From assembly GCA_008638375.1 (NCBI GenBank), contig CM018041.1, positions 11,090,846 through 11,154,845 on the forward strand: a stretch of 64,000 bases of DNA. The letters run 5' to 3'. The position numbers and the translations under genes are program-made. The number at the start of each line of letters is the position of its first letter. The stretch's first letter is position 1. Below, in pieces: positions 46,441 through 59,300 of this stretch. This DNA comes from Nyssa sinensis (taxonomy: Eukaryota > Streptophyta > Magnoliopsida > Cornales > Nyssaceae). The notes beneath the pieces were generated by a model. That model saw nothing but the letters and a program-made list of their open reading frames with translations, was not told the DNA's origin and made no database searches.

Positions 46441-46658
46441 CCAGAGGTTTCCCCTATTATGTTCCTAGGTTCAACAAATGCATCCACAATTCTAAGCCCC
46501 GGACTAGAGGGGGACTCAATTACGGAAAGCCTAACTATTTTATTTTCGGTATCCCCGGAGGAACTACTGCCTATGACATGAATTTGAGATGGCACAGTCG
46601 TCTCAGAAGAGCTTCATGTGCCATAACCTATGCCTAACATAGCATCGAAGGCCGACAT
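46048..46658 (-). pseudogene. Antisense additional ORF of the Tat element, N-terminal part
   Basis: The minus-strand ATG at 46658 gives MSAFDAMLGIGYGT then a stop; the next frame (46595-46170) reads MPSQIHVIGSSSSGD... LSDLRVAFDFPENVTCR... ICVYLERFEMGLRFPLPS. It continues through NVNNWR and GCLNGVEVDLDL into the segment split by the solo LTR. The motif ICVY-ER-GLRFPL is typical of the plant mobile-like or transposase-associated ORFs in Tat elements. Function is unknown. Confidence 0.6.
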
Positions 46659-47067
46659 TGTGAAAACAATGGAAGAAAAAAGAAGAAGAAAGGGAATAAG
46701 AGAAAATCGAACCAAACCTAAAGATTGATTGGAAGCTTCTGACGGCGGCGATCCCCTCACTATTTGTTCACTCTGTTGTACAATGGAGTATTTTTTTTAA
46801 GCAACGAAAATAATGAAGGGAAGGGCATACGATTACCTCTTTCCTTTTTTATAAAGGGTTTCATAATGGGGGCCCATCACTCTGAACCATCGTGGCGGTT
46901 GAAAGAATGATGGCCTTGAAAGCCCAAATGGCGGCAAGTGAAATAAATGTCACATCAATAGTCGTCTGGGAAAATGAAGAGGCAAGACGCGTGGGCATAG
47001 TACGTGACCTTTCGGAAACCCGTAGCCTCAATCACGCGGTGCGCTAAACTAAGGCTCAGGAGGCAGT

Positions 47068-47649
47068 TGATATGCCACAAAATAACAGACCAGCCTCTAC
47101 ATGACATGTGTACATACAGAACAACTAAAGCTCGCCCATCCAGAACAAATTGACATACAGAGCTTAGAGTCTCCTTGATCGAAATCACACACGACCCTTG
47201 GTCTTCCAACTTCAAAGCATAAGATACTGAGCACACGCATAAAGGGGTCCCGAGTTGATCACCGCCTCAAATGCCCTACCAACCTAAGGATAAGGAAACA
47301 ATGCGCAATAGGGAAACTGCCATTCCTGGATATCGCTCATTTCTTATTCTTATGGAGCGCAAAGATTAACATGGTAACTGCCATTATTGGATAACAATCA
47401 AAATTCCTATTATTGCAACTCCAAATCCTACTTAACTTGGGAAGATCTGCAGCCTATAAATTAAACCCTTGCGCCTTTCGATTACGCTTTCTGAATTATT
47501 TTCAATTACAATCTTTTCACTTCAGTTTATTAACTTTATCATCGGACTGACTACCGCCAGAACTAACCCGGTGGCCTTGTGATCTTCTTCTCCGAGTGTT
47601 TAATAGGCAACGAAGAGCGGAGTCCCACTCATCAAAAAGTGCAACATCA
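47068..47649 (+). repeat. Gypsy 3' LTR
   Basis: Partner of 34694-35284, starting TGATATGCCACAAAA and ending GCAACATCA, followed by AATAG. Confidence 0.92.
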
Positions 47650-47654
47650 AATAG

Positions 47655-50430
47655 TAATTATAAGTCAACAATAACCTCTCAATTTTCAACCTCATAAAAA
47701 ATATAAGTAACAGAAGACAGGCCTAAACATATAATAAAAATTAACTACGTCACAATATGTGATAAAAAAAAAAAAACTAATGCATCTATTTTAAAGCATA
47801 AACCATACCATGCGTACACATGCACATATTTGAAAAAATATCATTAAATATACAAAATTTTATAAAATTAATATCATTTGTTCGAGTTTGAGTCGTCTCC
47901 TTTTCAAAAGAGCTCATGTTTCTTTTTTAAATATATGGAGATTACCGTTAAAATTTTAATTCCCGAAGACCACACGCAAGAGAAATTAATGACACTCCCT
48001 GCCTAATCTTTTTGACAAAGTTGTCTCCATCCACTGAAATGATTAAAATACAAGCAAGAAGATGAAGTCAGAGAGCAATTTGACCAAGCAAAGCAATCCA
48101 CGTGAGAAAAGTAGACGAGTCCAAGCAAGTCGGCCACTCACGGAGTTTGTTGTGACGTGGAAAGCAAATTGATAAACTTTCATAGTTTCATATAAATATT
48201 AAAATAATATATGATATGTATCTTTAATTGTATTTTAATGTAATATATAATATATGATGATTTTAACTCTCGCCTAATGTGATTTCTAAATATATTATAT
48301 TCACACATCGTATTAAAAAAAACATTAAAAATATAAATTAAAAGTACTTAACACTACTTATATTAAAATTATATGAAAAATAGATATGTGTAGTTTATCA
48401 ATAAAAATAAGAGTACAATAAAATTTTAAAAATCTCAATTAAATTTTTTATAATTATTAGAAAATTCAAAAAGATCAATACAATTTATCTTAGTTAAAAA
48501 AGGTATGTGTAATTTTTTAATAAAAATAAAAAAATGATAATATAATTTTAAAATTCTCAAAAAAAGTCTTTCTATTTTTCAAACGATTAGTGTGATTTAT
48601 CGTAATTAAAAACAAAGTTATAAGTGTACAAGATAATTGCCTATTAGAATTTGATAATCGGTTCTACTCTTAGTCTTCGTTAAGACAATTTGTAATTTAT
48701 TTATTCTTTTCAGATTTATATATCTATAATAGTTGGATAGTTATTGAGTTGTTGGATTTTTTATAATTCAAATGGATTGTTGAGTTTTCGAAATATAGTT
48801 AGTCATTTTATAATTAATATTTAATAAGTTAATAGTTTTTTAAGAAACTAACTTGGTTTTATGATGAATAATTAATAATTTTATTACTTAATTACCAATT
48901 AATTCTACATAATAGAAATTAAAAGTAATGTAAATGAGAAGAATTATAATATTAGAAAATACAATTTTTTAAAAAAAAAAAATTTGAGTATTCTATGTAT
49001 TATTTTTTTGAAAAACTAAAAACTCATTGAAAAATTATATATTAAGTCTTATTTTTTTGCTTAAATAATTATTAGTCAATAAAAGTAAGAAAAAACTTTA
49101 TAATTAATAAATTTTTAATCTCTATGCTTATTAATGATAAGAGAGTTAACTGCACTTCAATGATTGTTAATTTTCATAATGATTGAATAATTGAGGATTA
49201 TACAATATACTTTCACTTAAAAAAAAAAGTCTACAAAGATAATATAATAATATTAATTTATAAATGTGGAGCCCTTTATAATTTGGGGAGTGTGAGTAAT
49301 ACCCCCTTTTCTATTTTCGTTTCTAGTTCATTACATTATACATAATTGGGGTGCGGATTACTCTTTATATTTATAAGATTAAAAAATTATCAATTTGAAC
49401 AAAAAAAACTACTAATTTATTTTACTTGTAAGACAAGAAACTACTAATACTTGGACCTAAAAAAATTAAGAAATTGAAAACATTTTAAAAAACGAATAAA
49501 AAACCACTGATCCATTTTACTCCTAAGATAAGAAACTACTGATATTAGTTCGAATAAAAAATAAGAAAACTGAAAACATTTTATAAAACGAATAGGAAAC
49601 TATTAATCCATTCTAATCCTAAAATAAGAAAACTACTAATACTTGTTTGAATAAAATCAGAAAACTTAAAATATTTCAAAAAACGAGTCAAAAAGTCGGG
49701 TCAAATTTTTTTTCCAGAATACTTGCGGTAATGGTGAGAAACTCACACATGAATTATTTTTCGGATCATGTCAGGTCATCTAAGATTCGACTACTACTTT
49801 AACTTAGAACGAGACTTGCAATGCTCCTATAAATTCATAAAATAAAAAACTACTTGTTTTATATCGACTTGTTTCTATTGACACTTCTATTATTTCTCTC
49901 GATTAACACCTCTCCCTGATTCAAAATTTCCAAACAAGCACATTATCTATTAATATTACTATTTTTGTTAAATTTTTTACCAAACTCATGTTGCCCAAAT
50001 TTGATCTAACCTTATTCATGCAATTTTTTACTTATTTACTAAACTAATATAATTTTTAAAATCGCATTCTTGTGATTTTAATACTAATAAAATTACATAT
50101 TCAAGATGCGATTGTATTTTGAAGATGAGTTTAAATCAATAAAAATTTAAAATACCTTTCAAATCGTTATTAATTTAGACACATCATCTTAAATCACTAT
50201 TAATTTGTTGAAATTGTGACTTTTGTTAAAAAAATTGATATTAATTTGAAAACAACAAAAATTTGAAAAATTAGTTGAAAACTGTGTATGAGGTTAAATA
50301 AAATAAAAATCACGTGAGTAAAAAATTGAGACAAGGGCGGATAGATACAGTGTACAGAAACTTGTGCAAATACAATAAAGTATAAGGGCACCAGTGCGAA
50401 AAGAATGACATTCTGCGCTAAACTTTGACC
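47655..50430. other. AT-rich spacer with a tandem repeat
   Basis: No gene is supported. Positions 49405-49695 hold three imperfect copies of a unit of about 95 bp (AAGAAACTACTAATACTTG, AATAAAA-AAG-AAA-TGAAAACATTTTA, AAAACGAATA). The rest is A/T-rich with dense stops. Confidence 0.6.
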
Positions 50431-50600
50431 CTTCGTTGCATTTTCCTTTCTTGTCTTTTTTCTATCATCACCTTTCGCATGCTTCCCCCCTCACTCCTGA
50501 CTCGGCATTCCACAAACCAAAGAGCTCTCACAATTCCGAAGCTCTCATTATCCACTCAAATTCAGTTTCTAGGGTTTGCACTCACTCTCTCGGTTCCAAC
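50430..50600 (+). promoter_or_regulatory. Probable 5' untranslated region/proximal promoter of the ITN1-like gene
   Basis: A CT-rich stretch (CATTTTCCTTTCTTGTC, TCACTCTCTCGG) directly upstream of the ATG is typical of a plant leader. No clear TATA box was fixed. Confidence 0.4.
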
Positions 50601-53600
50601 ATGGCTTCTTCAGCTATTACAGAAGGTATTATCTTTCCAAGCGTCTTGCCTCTTTTTAATATCTCCAACGATCAAGATCGTATCTGTTCTTTCACATTAA
50701 ATACTTCTTCTTTTTTTGAAATGAAAAGAGAAAAACGGAATCTATTTGAATTTTCCGGTAAAATTTCCCGGAAATATTTTTACCGAGAAAAATTTAGATA
50801 TTAGAAGCTCAGAGTTGATTGAAGAGACGAAAAATGAAACAAACATAATTAATTAAAATTTTGAGAATTTGAGTTCATATATGTTAGTAATTCATGAGTA
50901 ATTGATTCTATAGGAGGAGAGAGAGATTTGGAGGAAGGACTGATGGCTCCAACGACGAACCAAAATCCTCTCGCTGAGCCATCGCCGTCGCCATCTCCAT
51001 CTCCATCTCCGTCATCGGCGACTGCACCTGCTTTGGTCTTATCGAATTCCGGCAAGCGAATAGATCAAGCTGGAAAGAAGAAGTACGTGAAGCAGGTGAC
51101 CGGCCGCCACAACGACACTGAGCTGCATTTGGCGGCGCAGCGAGGCGATCTGGCGGCTGTGAAGCAGATTCTCGATGATATTGTTTCGCAGATGGTGGGA
51201 AGTCTCAGCGGGGCTGACTTAAAAGCCGAGGTTGCAGAGATTCGGGCATCGGTTGTGAATGAGGTGAATGAGTTGGGAGAGACAGCGATGTTCACTGCGG
51301 CAGACAGAGGTCATCTTGATGTGGTGATAGAGTTATTGAAGTATTCGAATAAGGAAAGCCTTTCGAAGAAGAATCGGTCTGGGTTTGATCCTTTGCATAT
51401 AGCTGCAAGTCAAGGACACCATGGTGATGATTTGACTTTGTTGATGGATTAGTTCATTTATTCAATTGTTTTTTTTTTTTTGTCAAAATTTCTGAGTAGT
51501 TTCTTCTCATTTTCATTAGCTGGTTTTATAAACATTAATATGGCCTTTTCAGTCGCAATTATTTGTTAGAAACAAAGTTTATAGTGAGATGATGAATAAT
51601 TAGGTTTTCTTACCTATCAAAAAACAAAAAAGATGAATAATTATGTTTTATTGGTTATGTGAGAAGGCAAAAGAAACATCATATCAAGTCATTTATCTTG
51701 ATTCTTGATTTCATTTAAGTGCTAAGTTTAATGAACTTGAGCATCTTAGGTACTACATTTCATTTAAATACTTAAGTTTAAGGAACTTGACCATCTTAGG
51801 TACCACCGTTTAGTGGCTTCTCTTTGGTTATTACTAGATGAAGGTGTTTCGGTGCTCTACTCCAAATAGGAGTTTGGGAGTTTCACAGTCAACTTCCACT
51901 ATCTATGTAAGCACTATTTTTTGGATTCCCTTTGGTTATTACTAGATGAAGGTGTTTAGGTGCTCTACTCCAAATAGGACTTTGAGAGTTCGACAGTCAA
52001 TTTCCACTCCCTATGAAAGCACTCGTTTTTTGATAAATAGGGATCCTTAGTGGTGGTGGAATAGGGTTGGGTGGGGTTTAAATATAATCTCGTAATCCCT
52101 TACACTGGAACACAAATATTGCTATTTGATTAACCTATTTGTCTTTTTGTATGGGGTGAGTGCCAATAGACTTAATTTTGGGCAGGTTGGGAGTTCAAAA
52201 CTCTTTTTTTTTTTTTCGTGTGTGTGTGTGTTTTTTTTTTTTTTTTTTTTTTTGGGGGGGGGGGGTGTAGGGTGGTTAGGTTGGACTAAGGATTCCCAAA
52301 CTCACTGATCTTATTAAAAGGGAAAATGAAAAAGAAGAGTGTAAGATGTTTCCATGTTGGCAGGTCCACTGTGCATGTTATACAGCAGAGTTTGTGGTCT
52401 TCTAGAGACCATTGTTTTTTTCCCCATGTCATGGCATGATTATTGGTAATGAACTGGGAAGCACAATAGAAGTGGACCTAAATTTAAATTGGCCTTGCTA
52501 ATGAAACCATATTATATAAGTTTGTCAACACAATATACAGGTCTTTGTTTGGTCTATTGAATCTAAATTGTAAGCAGCAGCCTAGTGCTTGGTTTCTGGT
52601 AAGCTGCTTGCAAATTGATGGAATACAGAGTTTGATTAGAAAGACTTAAGATGGCTCATGGCCTTCTGTTGTTTTGACAATTTATGTGGGAGTACATGGT
52701 AATTCCAAAATTATATGACAGGTTTGGTCTTTCTCCAGTTTTTTTCCAAGTTGCAAACCACAAGAGTTGTGATCTTAGCTCAGTTTAAACTTCCTTTCCC
52801 TTGTTATTGAGAATAAACTATGACTATCAGATTTCAAACATGAGAAATGGCTTATTTGAAGTTGTAAGCCCGCAGTGACATTTCCATTGCAACTAGTTCC
52901 TCTGCTATTGGTGTTCCTCATTGCTTTGATCCTTGAATCAATTTTAAATGAAATCCAGAGACAGAGAGCTTTTGCATCATTAAAAGAAACTGTAAGTCTG
53001 TGCATAACATGTGGAAAAGTTGGTAGTGGTGTTGAAAATGCTCTTGGGAACTGAAATAGTTTGTCATGCATGTTGCATGTTGGTGCAGAAAAATGATATG
53101 CCAAAACGCTAATTGTTTCTCTATGTTGCTTTGTCAATCTTCTAGATGACCTAATTTGTAGATATCATAAAGGCTTCTTTATTCACTGAAGCATGTTTCT
53201 ACCCGCTAGATTTCTGTTCTAAATTGAATATATTCTACATGAGACCAGGTCAGTACATTTATGGTGACTCTTTGATTGCAGGCATTGTCCAAGTGCTATT
53301 AGACCATGACCCAGGGCTAAGTAAAACCATTGGCCCTTCGAATGCAACCCCTCTTATATCTGCAGCTACAAGAGGGCACACGGCTGTAGTTAATGAACTT
53401 CTGTCAAAAGATCGTAGCTTATTGGAGATTTCTAGATCCAATGGAAAAAATGCATTGCATTTATCTGCTAGACAGGGACATGTGGACATTGTGAAGGCGT
53501 TGCTCGATGAAGATCCACAATTGGCAAGGAGGACAGACAAGAAAGGGCAGACTGCATTACATATGGCTGTAAAAGGGGTTAGCTGTGAGGTGGTGAAATT

Positions 53601-55113
53601 GCTTCTTGAGGCTGATGCAGCCATTGTAATGTTGCCAGACAAGTTTGGTTACACAGCGTTACATGTAGCCACCAGGAAAAAGCGAGCAGAGGTATATTTT
53701 GGTGATGCTGATTTTTCATCATTATCTATTTTCTTCGAGTGTTCAGCACTTCAGCTTCAATTTCTCCTTACCGAGATAAATTTGTCTAATCCACTCTCAT
53801 GGATTACTAATTATTATCTTCCTACAGACTTTGCCTAAATATTTCAATCTGGATTGGCGTACCTTTCACTATTTATTCCAAACTTAGGGTTTTGGAAAGA
53901 GCTTAAACAAGTTTTTATAGATTTTCCAAACAAGTGAATTTTATGGCTTGTGTACACAATCATCTTAGTTTCTCTTTAAAATCCATTTTCCATCTATGAA
54001 TTTTAATACACTATTTTCTGCATGATCTCCGATGTTTCAATGCATATCAAGCAACACAAATATTGTATAATGTGGGCTTCCTAAATGTCCAACTTTCTGC
54101 ATCAGCTAGTTTTCTAGCTTAGCATGCAGGTTTCTTCCCCAGGCGACCCTGCTTAATTACCCATTTTTCCATTTCCAATTCTTCATGTGCCTAGTACCTT
54201 GTTTAAATTATTAAACATATCTAGACATCATGGAATTAAGAAACTGCACAACCGAGTACTGATTTATTTTTACCTTTTCCTCCTGCAGATTGTGAGTGAG
54301 TTGTTACACCTCCCTGACACCAATGTTAATGCATTGACGAGAGATCACAAAACAGCTCTCGACATTGCTGAAGAGCTTCCCCTATCTGAAGAATCCTCAC
54401 TAATAAAAGACTGCCTTTATCGCTGTGGTGCTGTCAGAGCTAACGAACTGAACCAACCAAGGGACGAGTTGAGAAAAACTGTGACTCAAATCAAGAATGA
54501 CGTTCACATCCAGCTTGAACAAACCAGAAGGACCAACAAAAATGTTCATGGAATTGCCAAAGAGCTCAGAAAACTCCACCGGGAAGGGATCAATAATGCC
54601 ACCAACTCAGTAACTGTGGTCGCTGTACTTTTTGCAACAGTTGCTTTTGCAGCTATTTTCACCGTGCCTGGTGGGGATCTTGATAGTGGGATGGCTGTGG
54701 TGGTGAGCAGTACATCGTTTAAAATCTTCTTCATCTTTAATGCCATTGCACTTTTTACATCCTTGGCTGTTGTGGTAGTTCAGATTACGTTGGTTAGAGG
54801 TGAGACAAAAGCTGAGAGAAAGGTGGTGGAAGTGATTAACAAGTTGATGTGGCTGGCTTCTGTGTGCACTTCAGTAGCATTTATGGCCTCCTCTTACATA
54901 GTGGTTGGTCGGCGGTATGAGTGGGCTGCAATTTTGGTTACAGTTGTGGGGGGATTGATAATGGCTGGGGTTCTTGGCACCATGACTTATTACGTGGTGA
55001 AGTCGAAGAGCCGTCGATCAATGAGGAAGAGAGAGAAACATGCAAGGAGTGGATCCAACTCATGGCGTCCCTCGGAGTCAAACTCAGAAGTCGATCGGAT
55101 TTATGCCCTTTGA
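50601..55113 (+). CDS. ITN1: ITN1-like ankyrin-repeat/PGG membrane protein
   Basis: Exons 50601-50625, 50914-51423, 53282-53691 and 54289-55113 join in frame to 589 residues, matching Arabidopsis ITN1 (about 590). All introns are GT-AG. The ATG at 50601 was chosen because splicing yields MASSAITEGGERDLEEG, an ITN1-type start. A Ser-Pro repeat lies at about 30-43 and ankyrin repeats at about 75-385 (ELHLAAQRG, AMFTAADRGH, PLHIAASQGHH, ALHLSARQGH, ALHMAVKG, ALHVATRK, ALDIAEEL). The PGG domain has TVPGG near 440-444 and four predicted membrane segments at about 421-440, 460-485, 505-526 and 531-556. A basic C-terminal tail follows. Family members act at membranes, mainly the plasma membrane, in salt, ABA and ROS signalling. 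The reading frame is intact with no odd residues; this is the one complete host gene here. Confidence 0.95.
51424..53281 (+). other. Intron 2 of the ITN1-like gene (1.86 kb)
   Basis: Starts GTGATGATTT and ends TTGATTGCAG. It contains two near copies of a segment of about 115 bp (GGTTATTACTAGATGAAGGTGTTT...CTACTCCAAATAGGA) at about 51825 and 51935, and a T run followed by a G run at 52231-52265. Confidence 0.85.
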
Positions 55114-55767
55114 TGTGATAATTTCTAACCTCTGGGATTTGGCTTCTGGGATTGTGGATTGAATAGAATGATGGGTGTGTGGTAAGTCTGGAAAGGAGTT
55201 TAAGTACACTTAAAAGATCCCAACAGTTGTCAAGAAATAACAATATGAGGTATAGCATTGTGCCCCGCCTCTGGGTTTATTCTCTATATTCTTACTGCTA
55301 TAAGTTTCAAGTGCAGATGTTAGGCCTGTTTATTTCTGTTTAGCTGAAACGAAAAGGGGGATAAAGAGTAGTTTCATGCAAAGACCTGAGAGTTAGGTCC
55401 CTATATCTTGGCTGGGGAAAGAGGTAAATCAGGGTGAAGTTGAAATTCCGTGGGAATGTGTCAATCATTGCAGTATTGAGTTTAAAATTTTGGTGCGAAG
55501 TTGGTAATTTAATCTGTCCTTCAACAGATACTGAAGGGCCCATATTTTATAACCTATGAATGAAACGATGCCGGCCACCTAGATTTTGCAGTCATTTTTG
55601 GCCAAATGAAAGATGATTGTATGATGAAGCCATCCTTGAAACTACCTGGCTTAGGGGGTGGATATTTTAGCCACCTGAAGGGGTATAATACTCGTTTAAC
55701 AGTTATTAAGCTTTTCAGTGTTATTCACAGCTCGCCCAGTGGTCCTTAAGGAAAGCCTTAAACCTTA

Positions 55768-56355
55768 TGACGTATCGGAAGCTTAAAAAGAAGTAGGACA
55801 TTGCCTATTTCTTGAAGAATTACTCGAATTCACTAACAAAAATACACACACGTGAATCTACAAGTTCAGAGAATAAGATTTCAGAAAGAAAATTCTTTAT
55901 TGAATGAAAGTTTTTCTTACAATGAAAAGAAAGTCTTTAAATAGGTTGTAAAACTTAATTCGTCTAGGATTATAACTCCTAATTCGATTAAAATTATAAC
56001 TTTTAGAAAAGAAATAACCAAAATAAAAAAAAATACCAAAACTTTTAAAAATAGAAATATTCTAATTAAAAGAATAAATCAAAAACTTTAAATTTAAGCA
56101 GCAATCTGGTAAAAGGACAGTTCTAAACGGTAACTACAGTTCTAGGAAATTAAGCAACACATTATTATCAAAAGTAGTAAAAACGCGTTTTTGAAGGTCA
56201 TAACGAATGAATTTGTCTGAAAAATAGCATGTCTTGGCGAAGCGAGGAGTATTGATCAACACATCGATTCTAAGTCACTTATCGAATTTTACACAATTCT
56301 GGCGTTGCACGTAATTTTGTGCTAAAAATTAAATTCTTCTGCAATCTGTTCTACA
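55768..56355 (-). repeat. Gypsy (minus) 3' LTR
   Basis: On the plus strand it runs TGACGTATCGG...CTGTTCTACA; homologous to 60901-61474. Confidence 0.88.
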
Positions 56356-59300
56356 TTAGTCTCCTCTGTTTGAAAAGAACTCGACTTCGAGTTAGGTAAT
56401 TGAGAAGACAACACATCAGGAAGATGATATTCAAACAAATCAGCAACATTGAAAGTAGGAGAAATGACCATATCTGCAGAAAGATCCACGATATAGGCAT
56501 TATCATTAATTTTCTGCAAAATCTGAAAAGGATCATATTTCTTGTCTTTCAGCTTGGTGTACGTGCCCACTGGCAACTGCCCTTTGCGCAAATAAACTAT
56601 CACTAAATCCCCCTTCTTGAATAGCCATGATACGATCCGCTATATTTTCTGCTACAATACTCAAATCAGGAAGCTTTGGCAGAGGAACCAAGTCTAAAGC
56701 AAGGCATGGAGGAAAACAATAAACAATTTGGAATGGAGTCTTCCGAGTAGAACGATTTAGCATATTGTTATAAGCAAACTCAGCCTGTGCAAAAGCAAGA
56801 TCCCACTGTTTTGGTTTATCTCTAGAAAAGCAGCGAATTAAATTCCCAATAGTGAGGTTTACCATTTTCGTTTGACCATCGAATTGAGGATGACTCGTGC
56901 TACTGAAATTTAGGGATGTGTCAAATTGCCTCCATATGGTCTGTCAAAAATGATTCTAGAATTTGTTGTCCCTATCTGAATTGATGGATTTGGGGACCCC
57001 ATGCAAACGAACAACCTTTTTGAAAAACAAATTTGCCACGTACATTGCATCTGAGGTCTTTTTGCAACTAATAAAGTGAGCCATTTTGAAATACCTATCA
57101 ATCACCACAAATACAGAATCAAACCCGTGTTGGGTTCGCAGAAGGCCTAGGACAAAGTCCATGGAAAGATCCTCCCAAGGTGCTGCTAGAATGGGCAAAG
57201 GCATGTACAGACCCGTATTTTGAGATTGGCGTTTGGCAACCTAACAAACGAGGCATCTTTTAACATGACTGTCGACGTCTCGTTTCAATTGGGGCCAATA
57301 ATACCTCTCATTTGCAAGAGCTATTGTTTTGTCACGACCCAAGTGTCTACCCAAGCCTCTACCATGTAATTCTTGAATTATCTTATCTCGTAGTGAACTC
57401 CTCGGGATGCACAATTGGTTGCCTTGAAACAGATAACCCTCTTGAATATGTATTCCGTCAATAGAAGATCCCAATTGAAATTTTGCCCAAATAGCCTAAA
57501 AAGCTTCGTCGGCTGCATACAGCTCCTTGAGACAGTCAAACCTAGCCACTTTAGTCTGCATTACGACAAGCAACAACGCTCTCATGCTTAGAGCATCAAC
57601 TACTCGATTTAATTGACCCGCCTTATGCTTCAAAGTGAAAGTGAAGCGTTGTATAAAAGAAATCTAGCGGGCATGCATCCGTTTGACATTATTCTGGCTA
57701 TTGATAAATTTCAGTGCTTGGTGGTCATTGAATTAGACAAACTCCCTCTGTACCAGATAGTGTTCCCAAACTTTCAAGGTGCAAAAAATAGCATACAATT
57801 CCAGCTCATAAGTAGACCACTTCTGACAAGCTTCATTGAGCTTCTCATTATAAAATGCAACTGGCCTACCTTCTTGAGAAAGTACAGCACCAATGCTAAA
57901 AATAGAGGCATCACACTTTACTTGAAACAGCTTATCAAAATCTGGCAGTGCTAAAACTAGGGCAGATTATAATTTCTCCTGGATCAGCGTGAAACTCTGT
58001 TCTATTTCCTCTCCCTAATGGAATTTCCCATTTTTTATGCATTCAGTAATTGGCGTGACTATCCGGCTAAAATCTCTGACAAATCGTCTGTAAAATGTTA
58101 CCAGACCATAAAAACTACGAACCTTGCCCACTATTTGTGGAGTTGGCCACTCCCGAATGACACAAATCTTTTCTTCTTCAACTTTAATCCCATCATCACT
58201 TATCACAAATCCCAAAAGTAACAAATTGTTGGTTATAAAGCTGCACTTCTTTAAATTAACATACAACTTATTTTGCTACAAAACTGTAAGTACTTCCCTT
58301 AAGTGCACAAAATGGTCAGATTCATTCTGGCTATATATTAATATATCATCAAAGTACACCACAACAAATTTTTCATTTCTTTAAATTAACATACAGTTTA
58401 TTTTGCTGCAAAACTATAAGTATTTCCCTCAAGTGCACAAAATGGTTAGATTTGTTCTGGCTATATATTAATATATCATCAAAGTACACCACAACAAATT
58501 TTTCAGTGAATGGTTTTAATACCTGGTTCATGAGCCGTATGAAAGTACTGGGTGCATTGGTAAGTCCCAACAGCATCACTAACCATTCGTACAACCCCTC
58601 ATTCGTCTTAAAAGTTGTCTTTCATTCCTCTCCATACCTGATCCGAATTTGATGGTACCCACTCCGTAAGTCAATTTTTGAAAAGACTTTGGATCCAGCC
58701 AATATGTCTAGCATATCTTCCAATCAAGGAATGGGGAACCTATATTTGATGGTGATCTTGTTGATTGCCCGGCTGTCGATGCACATGCGCCAACTGTCGT
58801 CATTCTTTGGAACTAACAAAACTGGTACCACACAAGGACTCATGCTCTTTTGCACCAATCCCTTCTTAATCAACTCTTCTACCTGCTTTCCTTGGGACTC
58901 ATCCGATAATGTGGATGATTAGGCAAACTGGCTCCCGGTGTGAGATCAATCTGATGTTGTATGTCCCGCATAGGAGGCAACCCATCTGGTAGTTCTGATA
59001 GTATAATTTCCTGAAATCCCTCTAACAAAGGTTTAAGTGCAGGTGGGATTTCCATAAACTCCCTGCCCACTTTTCCCCAACTACCACAACAAAAATCTCT
59101 CCATATTCCTTAGTTTCTTCTATGAATTCGCCCTTATCCACCAGAAATACTAACTTGCTCTTTGACTTTGGTTCAACAATTGAAAATTCCTCTTTTATGG
59201 GTCCCAAAAAGATCTTTAGGCCCCCTTTCATGAAAACATATACGTTATCACGGCCCCTGTGTGTAGCATCCACATCGAACTGCCATGGTCATCCCAAAAT

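Larger units (their letters stand above)
34694..47649 (+). mobile_element. Ty3/gypsy (Tat-type) retrotransposon, RT-deleted, with nested insertion
   Basis: The element is 12.96 kb and is flanked by perfect AATAG target duplications (34689-34693 and 47650-47654). LTRs are 591 and 582 bp, TG...CA. Domains are gag, aspartic protease, a stub, then the integrase zinc finger and core; RT and RNase H are missing. Beyond integrase lie a 60-bp minisatellite and a long antisense ORF region, an arrangement known from Tat-lineage elements that carry additional ORFs. A 3.08-kb solo LTR is nested inside. Excluding it, the element is about 9.9 kb. Confidence 0.9.

Noticed and set aside
47655..50400. Search for tRNA, rRNA or conserved ncRNA genes in the spacer
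   Set aside because: No cloverleaf with proper A and B boxes and no rRNA-like sequence was seen.
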